Assembly (NCBI RefSeq): GCF_001659605.2 | Contig: NC_035170.2 | Location: 30,918,020-30,982,019 of the forward strand | Source: Manihot esculenta | Taxonomy: Eukaryota; Streptophyta; Magnoliopsida; Malpighiales; Euphorbiaceae | Direction of reading: 5' to 3' | Length of the DNA stretch: 64,000 bases | In this document: positions 44,968 through 56,276 of the stretch, piece by piece | Numbering within the stretch: the stretch's first letter is position 1 | Layout: the number at the start of each line of letters is the position of its first letter | Made by a program: the position numbers and the translations under genes | Notes under the pieces: model-generated | Seen by the model: only the letters and a program-made list of their open reading frames with translations | What the model was told of the DNA's origin: nothing | Database searches by the model: none

Positions 44968-46869
44968 TATAACAGCCCGGAAACCGGTACCCTTCTGTAA
45001 CGGCTCCAAACTGTTCGGCACTAGGATCCAGATCGGCTTAAGGCCGCCGGGACCCATAGTAAGCCTGACATTCCTTCTATACATCTGGTCTAATCCTATA
45101 CATGATCAATCTTTTCATAAAACTTTATACTTTTAAAGTACCCCAGGCTTACCCCGAGGGACTGTAACTAAAACTTTTCTTTCCTTTTTCCAAGCTTAAC
45201 TCATGCATGCTCGTACTTAATAAGCTTGGTCATAAAAATTTATCTGTAAAACATTTCATGCATCGTAGAAACATTCATTTCAAAACTCATGATCATGTAT
45301 ACTACTAGGATTAGCCAACTATAGGCAAAACACAACTCTATACATTAGGCAAAGCACATTTCTAAACCATATGTCTTGTACTCTTTTTAGCTTTACTTTA
45401 TCTCTTTACAACACCCTTGCTCTATACATTCATATATCTCATGTCCATACATCATCATGTCCACAACTATACTATACATGCATATATCACATAACATACC
45501 CTCTCTTGAACTTTACATCATCTTGCTTAACATGTACCACCTAACATAACATTAACATCTCATACACTTACTTTACATAATCATATACATCAAGCTCCAT
45601 TCATACCTATACATGTTCATATATCAAAACTATACTATTACACCTCTTCTTTATTAATCTCATCTTTACCATCTTTGACTTTCCATAGCTTACTCTTAAC
45701 AACTCTGGCCCTGCAACAACTGGGATAAGGGGAGAGGAATGAGCTACTGAAGCCCAGTGAGTAGGAACCGTAAAAATAGTTCATAAAAACATATGCGCTC
45801 ATGCCATGCATCATAACACAATTAATACACATCAAGGATGAAATCGTCACCTATAGCCCTCCACATAACTGACTAGTACATAAAGCTTAAACATGCACAG
45901 TGCCTGGGGCGATTAGGCCTCTTCCAGGACTTAATTTTCTGAAAACGGTTTTGTCAGGGCGATTAGGCCTCTTCTGACTAGTTTCTGAAAACATTTTGTC
46001 AGGGCGATTAGGCCTCCTCTGACTATACATACAAACTCAATAACAGGGGCGGTTAGGCCTCCTTGTCCATACTCATCATGCTTGACTCTTGCATCATTCA
46101 TATCATATCATAGCATACTATACTGAGGGCTACAGGATCACTCGACATTCATCCGCATATTCATCAAATTATGCAATGCAGCATCTTCGTGAATTCTAAT
46201 GCAACAACCTAATATTCCATGGCATTCATGATGCATGTCTCATGTTCATACCACTATCTAACATCCTAACATAAACATGGCAATTATGATGCATGAATCA
46301 TGCTAAAACATTTCTTTAATTCTAAAAACATGCATAGTTAGTCCCACTCACCTGAAACCTCTGCTCCACTAACTTGGGCCAACTCTGTTCTGGAGCTAAA
46401 CACCTCTTCTCTGATCAAATCCTCTTGAGTTGGTGTGACCTCAACTTCAAAACGTGGAGAACCAAGCTTTGCAAGCTTCAAACTCCAAAACTAGCTCTTT
46501 TTTTCTCAAAACCTTCAAAACCAAGTTACAAGCTTACTATAACTTTAAAAAAACTTGGAACAACTAAGAAATCATGCCAAGGAGGACATAAGCTCACCTT
46601 GGATGGGAAGAGGGAGAAAACTCTCCTCTTGAACCGACCTAAGGGGCTTTTATAGAGGAGTTGGTCAACCACGTTCGGCGACCAAACATGCAGGCGAAAC
46701 CATGCAACGTTCGGAAGCCGAACTTTTCTTTCGGAAGCCGAACCTCTAGCACTTTCGGCGGCCGAATATCACCTTCGGCGGCCGAACCTGCATTTTTGCC
46801 TCCTTAGCCCTTTCTTCAAAACTCAAAACCATTTTACTTAAAAACCATAAAAACACTTCAAACGTATAA
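44968..46869 (-). repeat. Element D 3' LTR (left), main part
   Basis: Interrupted by solo LTR E and continued at 49104-49207. It has a four-unit minisatellite with GGGCGATTAGGCCTC at about 45896-46066. TTCGG-N3-CCGAA sites start at 46710, 46730, 46754 and 46774 (two pairs at 20-bp spacing). The minus-strand TATA box is near 46647-46656. Confidence 0.92.
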
Positions 46870-49098
46870 TGTAATACCCGGCTAGACTACGGTATCGGAA
46901 TTCCTACCGTCCGGTGGAATCTCGGATGTCGGAAACCTCTAGAAGGGGTAAAAACATGTTTTATGAAATGTTTTCATGTGTTTTAATGATTTTAAGTATG
47001 AAATTAAATGAGTTTTTGCATGAAAAGTCTTTGGAGGAAAACCCAGGTTCGGCCGCCGAAAGTCAAGTTCGGCCGCCGAACATGCAGGTGTTTTGGAGGC
47101 TCGTTAGGCCCCCGAAAGCATAGTTGAGGGAAGTCCAGGTTCGGCCGCCGAAAGTCAAGTTCGGCCACCGAACATGGCATGCATGCGGAGGCACATTCGG
47201 CCCCCGAACGTGGTTTGGCCAGCCACTATAAAAGGGTCCCTTAGGTCCGCACGGGCGAGCTTTTTCTCCCCCGTTGTCGGCCAAGGTGAGTCTCCGTCGC
47301 CCCTCCCTCGATCTTGAGTGTTTTCTTTAGATCTTTCATGGTTTTCACGGGTTTTAACTTCTGTTTTGAAGATTCGTGAGTAAAGAGCAAGTTTTGGGTA
47401 CTTGGAGGTTCAAAGAGCTCAATCTCTCCATCTCCAAGCTAGGATCGCCTTTCCTCTCGTTTCTTCAAGAGGTAAGCTCGGATCCACCCTTATTATGTGT
47501 TTTAAACAAGCTTTAAGTTGTTTTATGGGTAGAGATGCATGATTAGGCTTATTGATGAGTTTTTGGGTTTTGATGCTTTGATGAACAATGTAGCTTGTTT
47601 ATGTGTTGTTTGAAGTGTTGTAGATAGGGTATATGATAGTTTGAGACCCCTAGGTGTAATGTATGTGAAGTATGCATGTTTTAGAGCAAGTTTATGCATG
47701 ATTTGTGGTTATGGGAGGCGAAATGTGCATAAGAGCAAAGTTTCTGCCCTTCGGGCAGAAACCAGGTTCGGCAGCCGAAGGAAGTTTCGGCCGCCGAACC
47801 CTCTTGTGGAGGCAGTTTCGGCTGCCGAAGCCTGCCCCCGAAAGAAGACTTTCGGATCTGTCTGGGACTTTCGGCCGCCGAAGGTGTCGCCGAAAGTGCC
47901 CTGTTCAGCCATTTCATGCATGTTTTTATGTGATGTTTCATGATGTTTTAGGGGGTTTTTGGGGAGTAGATTAGAGTTATGTTCATGTATGTTAGGTCCC
48001 TCATTTGAGTCCACCTGTGTAGGTTCGGACCCGAGGAGCCGAGGACCCCAGCAGTGAGCCAGCTGCTACAGAGTATAGTCAGAGCTAGCCAGAGGTGAGT
48101 GGAATAAACCTTATGTTTTAAATTAAGGAATATGAATTTTGAGCATGATCCATGCATCATGAATGCCATGTGATATCTTAGGATGTTTGCATTAGTATTC
48201 ACGACTATGTTGCATTGCATTATATATTGTTGATGTGGATGAATGTTGAATGATCCTTAGCCCTCACCATGATATGAGATATGATGATGATACGGTATGA
48301 AAGACTAGTGAGGCCCATTCTACGCCCCTGGCACGAGGAAAGAGAAAGACCAGTGAGGCCCATTCTACGCCCCTGGCATAGTTGGACTGTTATGTTATGT
48401 TATGTAAGAGAAAGACCAGTGAGGCCCATTCTACGCCCCTGGCACAGTTGGACTATGTAGAGGGCTATTGGTGACAAGTTCATCCTTGATGTGATTTGTT
48501 TGTGCTGTGTTGCATTCCATGAAAGCATGAAATATAATTGAATGTTTTTACTATTCTGCTCACTGGGCTATATAGCTCACCCCTCTCCCTTAACCCCCAG
48601 GCTTGCAGATACAGGGTAGACCAGGAGGTCAGCAAGAGTGAAGTCAAGTTATGTACTAGTTAGTTAGTGGACATGACAATTGATATGTATATGATGTATT
48701 GTAAGATGATGTAATGTTATGTAATATGATGTTGAGGTTTAGAAGTTGTGCTTGACACTATGGGTTTGTTTATCCCTTTTATTACATGATCTTAGAGGTT
48801 TTATGATTCAGATGTAAACCAACTCAACATATGAATGTAGCCCATTTGGGCATTGATGAGATCCCACAGAGGGATCAATGTATAGCTATGATCATGTTTC
48901 AGTGCATGTGCAGGTTGAGTTGGTGTTTGAGAGAATGTATGGAAAGAAAAGTTTTAATTTTTTTTTTAAGTATGTTTGTTGATCATGTATGGGATATTAC
49001 AGGTTACAGTATGTATGTTAGGCTTGCTACGGGTCTCGGCGGCCTTAAGCCGACCTGGATCCTAGCGCCGGTAGCGGTCCGGTTTCTGGGTCGTTACA
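46870..49098 (+). mobile_element. Solo LTR E (same subfamily as C)
   Basis: 2229 bp from TGTAATACCC to GGTCGTTACA, flanked by perfect TATAA duplications (46865-46869 and 49099-49103). D's right LTR supplies the empty site (ACGTATAAAAACC). No internal region remains, so the element was removed by LTR-LTR recombination. TATAAAAG lies at 47227-47234, preceded by TTCGGCC(G/A)CCGAA sites at 47048, 47068, 47140 and 47160. A three-unit minisatellite (AGTGAGGCCCATTCTACG) lies at about 48300-48450. Donor-like AG|GTGAGT and AG|GTAAG sites occur near 47285, 47472 and 48094. Confidence 0.95.
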
Positions 49099-49103
49099 TA
49101 TAA

Positions 49104-49207
49104 AAACCTTTTAGAAAACCTTTGCTTAAACCCTTATAGGCAACTCTGACATCCGAAATTTCTCCGGACTACAGGAATTCCGATGCCTGAGCAAGCCGGG
49201 TATTACA
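49104..49207 (-). repeat. Element D 3' LTR, remaining end
   Basis: Continuation of D's left LTR after solo LTR E. Matches the end of D's right LTR (53220-53323) and ends GGGTATTACA. Confidence 0.9.
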
Positions 49208-50113
49208 TTCTACCCCCCTTATAAAAACATTCATCCTCGAATGTTTAAAACAACACATAACACATAAGCAAGCAACCATACAAAACTTAAAATTTTAAAC
49301 TTGCTTCTGAACTTCATGGCCTTCTGCTGCGCTTCTCTGATCTTCTTCTCTTTTTCCTTCTTTCTCTGCTCTTACTCTTTTCTTCTGTTTTTTTTTTCTA
49401 TCCTTTCTTTCCTTCTCTGCTTCTACTTCTTTTTCTTTCCTCTTTCTTCTTTTTTTTCTTTTTGCCTTCTTTTCTACTCTTCCTTTCTTTCTACTTTTAC
49501 TCTTATTCTTCTTTGCTCTCCTCTTCCTTTGTACTAATCTAAGCCTTACTTTAACCTTTTTACTACCTAAACCTGAATCTCTGATCTATCCTGCTTTTCC
49601 CGCACAACACTGGAACACTCCAGGGTGAGGTACTAGGTCAGATAAACCGTCGTCTACTAGCTGTTTCACTGCATTACTCATACACCTCTCTTATAACTCT
49701 TACATCTCTAACTATTCTCACTGTCTATGGTACTAAAACTAGCTCTCAAACCTGTCTGCTAACCTTTCAACTTGGACCTTAACTTTTTAACATCCATTCT
49801 TAAACATCCTGTGAACCTGCCATCTGACTTCAAACTTCTAGGCATCCTATTCAGTCCTCTCTGGATCCTATCTCAGATTCATTCTGAACTCCGTTCCTGG
49901 CTACCTTGAGCTGCAGACACAGATAGCACCAGTATCACAAGAAGAAAACCAATCCATTCCCCGATTGACATCCAGACACTCAAGTCTCGGACCTCAAAGT
50001 CGAGTGGAAGGCATCTATTCTTAAATGACACTGAGTGGAACTTCGGTCACAGATGAATCCTACCCGGGTCTAATGTTCCAAAGAGAACGTTCTACGCCCA
50101 GAAACTATCAACT
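49208..50113 (-). pseudogene. Element D relic of pol and protease
   Basis: Starts with a PPT, then a CT-rich low-complexity stretch (about 49320-49530). A short piece resembling the beginning of RT follows (about 49605-49690; compare 24545-24640). Next comes a decayed protease stretch (about 49910-50113). The RT core, RNase H and integrase are missing. No frame is usable. Confidence 0.75.
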
Positions 50114-50899
50114 TCATCTCTCAAAAGCTCCTAGAACAACTACCAACACATCAAGGTTCACAACTTCACACATCAGTGTATCCAAAGCGAACATACCTGA
50201 CCCCGCTCTGTCTGATGTGTCAGTCGTCTGCTGAGCCCAGGTGAAGATCCGAATCGGTGCTGATGGATCCTCTCCAGGAAAACCTACCAAAGAAGGGGGT
50301 ACACCTCTCTCTCCATCTTGACCGCTAACTTGATCCAAAGCTGGAACTACTGGCTGAGCTGCTCCTCCTGAAACTGTTCGTGGTGACCGTGCTCTGTTAA
50401 ACTTAGTAGGACACTCACGTACAAAGTGCCCTTCTTGTCCACACCGGTAGCAAGCAGTTGTCCCCGCTAGACACACTCCTCCGTGTGATCTTCCACATCT
50501 TTTACATCTTATAGGGCCTGAACCTGAGGCATCCGGACTAGCCTTCAGCCTCTGCCAAAACTTACTCCTCTTTGATCTTCTCAAACCTCTAGTCTTCTTC
50601 TTACCTCTTGTGGCGGCTGTGCTCAGAGTAGAGGGATCAACTTCTCCTGTACTTGAGTTCTTGGACTCCTTGGTCCAAGCATCATCTTCTGACTTTCCCT
50701 TATTTTCTTCATCCATGCTCACCTGCAAACCTACATCCCTCCTCTGCACCATTCCTTCTCTGCTAACCTCAACAGACCTTCCTAGGTCTCCTGCTATCTC
50801 CTCTCTACTTGCTCTTACCTCTGGCAACTCAGGGGAAAAGGTATCCATACCGTCCCATTCAGATGGATCTGACTCTGTAGATCGATTACCACCTTGCAT
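50114..50899 (-). CDS. Element D short Gag-like protein with zinc knuckles
   Basis: Open frame in element sense, probably starting at 50899 (MQGGNRS), in the place of gag in A and B; an in-frame ATG at 50935 would add 12 residues. It keeps the nucleocapsid part: a basic linker (KKTRGLRRSKRSKFWQRLK), CKRCGRSHGGVC, and an intact CYRCGQEGHFVREC knuckle (CX2CX4HX4C). It then runs into the start of the protease relic. The central Gag assembly domain (FEYLSAVR region of A and B) is absent. It would therefore be an RNA-binding protein without an obvious capsid domain. It may be translated or may simply be an open relic; the long open frame in a decayed element makes it worth noting. No function is established. 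Confidence 0.6.
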   Translation of the reverse strand: MQGGNRSTESDPSEWDGMDTFSPELPEVRASREEIAGDLGRSVEVSREGMVQRRDVGLQVSMDEENKGKSEDDAWTKESKNSSTGEVDPSTLSTAATRGKKKTRGLRRSKRSKFWQRLKASPDASGSGPIRCKRCGRSHGGVCLAGTTACYRCGQEGHFVRECPTKFNRARSPRTVSGGAAQPVVPALDQVSGQDGERGVPPSLVGFPGEDPSAPIRIFTWAQQTTDTSDRAGSGMFALDTLMCEVVNLDVLVVVLGAFER

Positions 50900-51303
50900 C
50901 TCAACTCTTTCTGAAACACACAGGCACACATGCAATCAAACATGGCATCACATAACCTCTCCTATAAAACATATGTATTATGAATGCATCCGTCACCAAC
51001 AATCCTCAACCTAGCATACATGCCATGACCAACTGTGCCAAAAGCCATTTCTGGTCTCTCAACTCATCTCATATCATAACATAGCATATTGAGGAATCAG
51101 GGATCAGTTAACATTCATAATACATCTAAAATGCACATGCCTCAAACATGGCATTACACATCATCAAGCAAGACAGGACTCCTTATCCTATCTTAGTGGA
51201 CATGATCTTACTCTTAATCTTTCTTATTGTGCTTGCCTTACTAAAACAACCTCTTTCCGATGTGAGAGACCTTGCTCAACACACCGTACTTATGAGGCCC
51301 TAT

Positions 51304-51315
51304 GCTCTGATACCA
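51304..51315 (-). other. Element D primer binding site
   Basis: Minus-strand TGGTATCAGAGC two bases from the 5' LTR; initiator-Met tRNA type. Confidence 0.9.
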
Positions 51316-51317
51316 AC

Positions 51318-53323
51318 TGTAACAGCCCGGAAACCAGTACCCTTCTGTAACGGCTCCAAACTGTTCGGCACTAGGATCCAGATCGGCTTAAGGCCGCCGG
51401 GACCCGTAGTAAGCCTGACATTCCTTCTATACATCTGGTCTAATCCTATACATGATCAATCTTTTCATAAAACTTTATACTTTTAAAGTACCCCAGGCTT
51501 ACCCCGAGGGACTGTAACTAAAACTTTTCTTTCCTTTTTCCAAGCTTAACTCATGCATGCTCGTACTTAATAAGCTTGGTCATAAAAATTTATCTGTAAA
51601 ACATTTCATGCATCGTAGAAACATTCATTTCAAAACTCATGATCATGTATACTACTAGGATTAGCCAACTATAGGCAAAACACAACTCTATACATTAGGC
51701 AAAGCACATTTCTAAACCATATGTCTTGTACTCTTTTTAGCTTTACTTTATCTCTTTACAACACCCTTGCTCTATACATTCATATATCTCATGTCCATAC
51801 ATCATCATGTCCATAACTATACTATACATGCATATATCACATAACATACCCTCTCTTGAACTTTACATCATCTTGCTTAACATGTACCACCTAACATAAC
51901 ATTAACATCTCATACACTTACTTTACATAATCATATACATCAAGCTCCATTCATACCTATACATGTTCATATATCAAAACTATACTATTACACCTCTTCT
52001 TCATTAATCTCATCTTTACCATCTTTGACTTTCCATAGCTTACTCTTAACAATTCTGGCCCTGCAACAACTGGGATAAGGGGAGAGGAATGAGCTACGGA
52101 AGCCCAGTGAGTAGGAACCGTAAAAACAGTTCATAAAAACATATGCGCTCATGCCATGCATCATAACACAATTAATACACATCAAGGATGAAATCGTCAC
52201 CTATAGCCCTCCACATAACTGACTAGTACATAAAGCTTAAACATGCACAGTGCCTGGGGCGATTAGGCCTCTTCCAGGACTTAATTTTCTGAAAACGGTT
52301 TTGTCAGGGCGATTAGGCCTCTTCTGACTAGTTTCTGAAAACATTTTGTCAGGGCGATTAGGCCTCCTCTGACTATACATACAAACTCAATAACAGGGGC
52401 GGTTAGGCCTCCCTGTCCATACTCATCATGCTTGACTCTTGCATCATTCATATCATATCATAGCATACTATACTGAGGGCTACAGGATCACTCGACATTC
52501 ATCCGCATATTCATCAAATTATGCAATGCAGCATCTTCGTGAATTCTAATGCAACAACCTAATATTCCATGGCATTCATGATGCATGTCTCATGTTCATA
52601 CCACTATCTAACATCCTAACATAAACATGGCAATTATGATGCATGAATCATGCTAAAACATTTCTTTAATTCTAAAAACATGCATAGTTAGTCCCACTCA
52701 CCTGAAACCTCTGCTCCACTAACTTGGGCCAACTCTGTTCTGGAGCTAAACACCTCTTCTCTGATCAAATCCTCTTGAGTTGGTGTAACCTCAACTTCAA
52801 AACGTGGAGAACCAAGCTTTGCAAGCTTCAAACTCCAAAACTAGCTCTTTTTTTCTCAAAACCTTCAAAACCAAGTTACAAGCTTACTATAACTTTAAAA
52901 AAACTTGGAACAACTAAGAAATCATGCCAAGGAGAACATAAGCTCACCTTGGATGGGAAGAGGGAGAAAACTCTCCTCTTGAACCGACCTAAGGGGCTTT
53001 TATAGAGGAGTTGGTCAACCACGTTCAGCGGCCAAACATGCAGGCGAAACCATGCAACGTTCGGAAGCCGAACTTTTCTTTCGGAAGCCGAACTTCTAGC
53101 ACTTTCGGCGGCCGAATATCACCTTCGGCGGCCGAACCTGCATTTTTGCCTCCTTAGCCCTTTCTTCAAAACTCAAAACCATTTTATTTAAAAACCATAA
53201 AAACACTTCAAACGTATAAAAACCTTTTAGAAAACCTTTGCTTAAACCCTTACAGGCAACTCTGACATCCGAAATTTCTCCGGACTACAGGAATTCCGAT
53301 GCCTGAGCAAGCCGGGTATTACA
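51318..53323 (-). repeat. Element D 5' LTR (right)
   Basis: 2006 bp, TGTAACAG...GGTATTACA, uninterrupted. Minisatellite at about 52254-52425 and four TTCGG-type sites near 53060-53140. Only a handful of substitutions against the left LTR are visible, so the insertion is comparatively recent. Confidence 0.93.
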
Positions 53324-53741
53324 AAGGCGGATAAAAGGGAGGATAAGGCATGTAAGGCATATATGGTGGGTATGGGGCAAAGCTAGAGTAATCCGACGTG
53401 CCTCCCATCGGATACCCGGGGTCCTGTGAAAAGGGTGGATGACCAAACCTCGAGGCCTGTGCGCCTCCCTGGGACTCCCCCATACCTTCCTCTGACCTTC
53501 CCACACTCATGCTTTCATCTCTGCTCTGTTCAACCTCCCTAGCTCCTCTTACTTCCTCTGATCTTCCTCCTCTGGCTACTCCCCTTCTGCTCTCGTCAGA
53601 AGACCTTCTAGGGTTTCGTGACGTTCCCTCACTGCTTGACCTGTGTCTCCTCGCCCTTGGCAATGCAGGAGGACGAGCAGCTGTACCCTCACTTTCCTGT
53701 GGGACTCCAGTCAATCTCGCGGATCGACGAGTTCCTCGCAT
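53324..53741 (-). pseudogene. Element B gag, N-terminal part (separated by D)
   Basis: Begins at 53741 with MRGTRRSARLTGVP. It is a basic Ser/Arg-rich then Pro/Tyr-rich N-terminal Gag segment homologous to A's 27350-27775. It is cut at 53324 by element D and continues at 44967. Confidence 0.9.
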
Positions 53742-53985
53742 CTTACTCTCTCTGAAAAACATCACATAACACATCAGCATACATATAGTCCATGTGGAAA
53801 CACATGAACCTCAAGCATACATCACATATCATATAATGCACATGCATGAATCATGGCATTTCACATCATCATCAAGTAGACAGGACTAACATCCTATCCT
53901 AGTGGACATGTCTTCCTATTGTGCTTGACCAACTAAACCTCAAAGAGCCCATCTTTCTCTATAGGTCCGATCATACGAACCTTGT

Positions 53986-53997
53986 GCTCTGATACCA
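53986..53997 (-). other. Element B primer binding site
   Basis: Minus-strand TGGTATCAGAGC three bases from the 5' LTR; initiator-Met tRNA type. The 240 bases between it and gag are untranslated leader. Confidence 0.92.
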
Positions 53998-54000
53998 CTC

Positions 54001-56271
54001 TGTAACAGCCCGGAAACCGAACTATTACCGGCACTAGGATCCAGATCGGCTTAAGGCCGCCGGGACCCGTAGCAAGCCTACTGTGAACTCTGTGTACCTG
54101 TAAGAACTCATACATGATCATACATTTTCTGTAAAAATTTAAAACTTTCTTCTTTTTCCAAGGCTTAACCTGTGCATACTCTGTCTCTATGCTGTATACC
54201 CCTACTAGAGCCCTCATCATAGCTCTAGGTGGGCTGAACTCGTTATAGGTTAAGCCTGGTTTTCATATACATATCATAAAACATTTTAATAAAAGATCAT
54301 GTATGTAAAAAGATAACTTTTTATACATTGGTCAGCACAATTCTATACACTGTACATCCTTTACTATCACTTTACATTTACATGTCCACCCTAACTATTA
54401 CATGTCCTTCAGCTCTTTTATACCCAGCTAACTTCTCTCTGGACTCTGAACCTGCAAAATTGGGGTTAAGGGAGAGGGATGAGCTATACTAGCCCAGTGA
54501 GCAGAACTATAAAACAGGTGATAAAACATGCCTTCATGGAATGCATCATAGCACAAACAATTCACATCAAGGGTAAACCTGTCACCAAGTAGTCCCATCG
54601 TCATTTCTTTTGCCAGGGCGTAGTCAAAGGCTCATTGGACTTCCTGTTATCATATCATAACTTACACTGCCCCAGGGCTTGTTAGGCACCTGGTCTTGGC
54701 GTCCTCTTTAGTGCCAGCGGCGTAGTCAAAGGCTCACTGGACTTTCATTACATTATGCCAGCGGCGTAGTCAAAGGCTCGCTGGACTTCCTGCCAGGGAC
54801 TATTGGATCATCCAGCATTTACCCACATTCACAATAAAATATGCAATGCGTCATCTTCGTGTCATCTAATGCAATCAACCTATAACGTAGTCATGATGCA
54901 TGAAACATGATAAAAACATTTGATATAACATTTGATATTCCATATTAAAACATTTAAGTTTAGTTCCACTCACCTTTGGCTGACTCTGATCTAACTCTGC
55001 AGGTTCTGAAGCAGTGCTCACTGCTGCTCTCTCTGGTTCCTCTGGTCCGTTCCTACACAGGTGGACTTATATGAGGTACCAAACTAACACAAGAACAACT
55101 CTAAGAAACTCCCCAAAACCCCTCTAAGAGATCCTAAAACAATCACATAGAGCATGCAAAAGAAGGCTGGACAGGGCATTTTCGGCGGCAAGTTCGGCGG
55201 CCGAAAGTCCCGTCCAGAGACGAAACTCATGCACTTTCGGCGGCCGAACCTCTTCCTTCGGCGGCCGAAAGTCCTCTTACACTCCTTCGGGTGCACCTTC
55301 GGCATCCGAAAGTCTCGTCCAGAGACGAAACTCAACCTTCGGCAGCACTTTCGGCGGCCGAACCTTGCCTCCAGAGACAAAAGTCCAAATTTTCGGAAGC
55401 AAGCTTTGGCAGCCGAAACTGCCTCCACAAGGCGTTCGGCGGCCGAACCTTCCTTCGGCGGCCGAACCTGGCCTTGCTCGAAGGGCAGAGACTTGCTCTG
55501 CTTCATGCAAACTTCCCCCAACTCCTCTCAACATGCATACCAACTTCTCACAACTAGCATATACTCAAATATATGCACAAAGGGGTCTAAAACTAACCTA
55601 AAACCCCAAACAAACATAGCACATAACACATAAACATGCTTAAACATCAAAGATCACCAAAAACCTCTCCTAAACCTAAACATCCATACTACCCATCCAA
55701 ACTTCATAAAATCTTTAAAAATCGTTAATGAAGCTCAGGATCTTCACTTACCTCTTAGAGAACTTGAGGATGAAGGATCCTAACGTGGAGATATGAAGAA
55801 ATCCTCTTCCAAAACTCCAAGCTTCCAAACTTAGTTCTTTTTGCTAAAAACCTTCAAAACAAACATAAACCCTTAAAAACTTGGAAAGATTTGGTGAAAA
55901 TCATGGAAAACATGAAAGTCAACTTTGGAGAGGGTTTGGCTCACCTCTGGCTGCTGGTGAAGGAGAAAATATCCTCCTTTTCACCTATCTTTGGCCCTTT
56001 TATAGGTGGCTGGCCAGACCACCTTCGGCAGCCGAACGTGACGCCTAAACCATGCAAGGTTCGGCGGCCGAAAGTGACCTTCGGCGGCCGAACATGTGCA
56101 TTTCTCCCTTATTGCTTTTCTTGCAAAAACTTAATCCTTTTAACACTTTAAAACATAAAAACACTTAAAACATCTTAGAAAACATATGTAGTACCCTTCC
56201 AGAGGGCTCCGACACCCGAGATTCCACCGAACTACAGGAATTCCGATGCCGGACTCTAGCTGGGTATTACA
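54001..56271 (-). repeat. Element B 5' LTR (right)
   Basis: 2271 bp. Compared with the left copy it has a short duplication near 54917 (ATTTGATAT repeated) and better-kept TTCGGCGGCCGAA sites at 56060 and 56080. Minisatellite at about 54610-54800. Functional 5' promoter LTR of the minus-strand element. Confidence 0.93.
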
Positions 56272-56276
56272 CCTTA

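Larger units (their letters stand above)
44968..53323 (-). mobile_element. Element D: non-autonomous Tekay-related retrotransposon, hosts solo LTR E
   Basis: Inserted in B's gag. The LTRs (44968-46869 plus 49104-49207, and 51318-53323) are each 2006 bp and nearly identical by eye. PBS (51304-51315) and PPT (49208-49220) are present. The internal region is only about 2.1 kb and lacks RT, RNase H and integrase. The outer left base pair is TA instead of TG. Target duplications are imperfect: AAGGC follows the right end, but only a shortened version precedes the left. It must have moved with proteins from a relative. Confidence 0.9.
38074..56271 (-). mobile_element. Element B: Tekay-type retrotransposon inserted in C's LTR, itself carrying D and E
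   Basis: Minus-strand element with LTRs 38074-40331 and 54001-56271. It is flanked by CCTTA duplications (38069-38073 and 56272-56276). PBS and PPT are present. Its internal region is split by element D (44968-53323). Without D and E it would be about 9.8 kb, like element A. The pol and gag sequences are very close to A's, but the LTR minisatellite differs. The polyprotein is frameshifted (see its entry). Confidence 0.95.

Noticed and set aside
46374..46655. 93-codon open frame repeated at 52724-53005
   Set aside because: It is antisense to element D and present twice only because the LTR is duplicated; no recognisable domain.
49301..49537. Open frame coding Phe/Ser/Leu-rich, membrane-like protein
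   Set aside because: Produced by a CT-rich low-complexity stretch inside D's decayed internal region.
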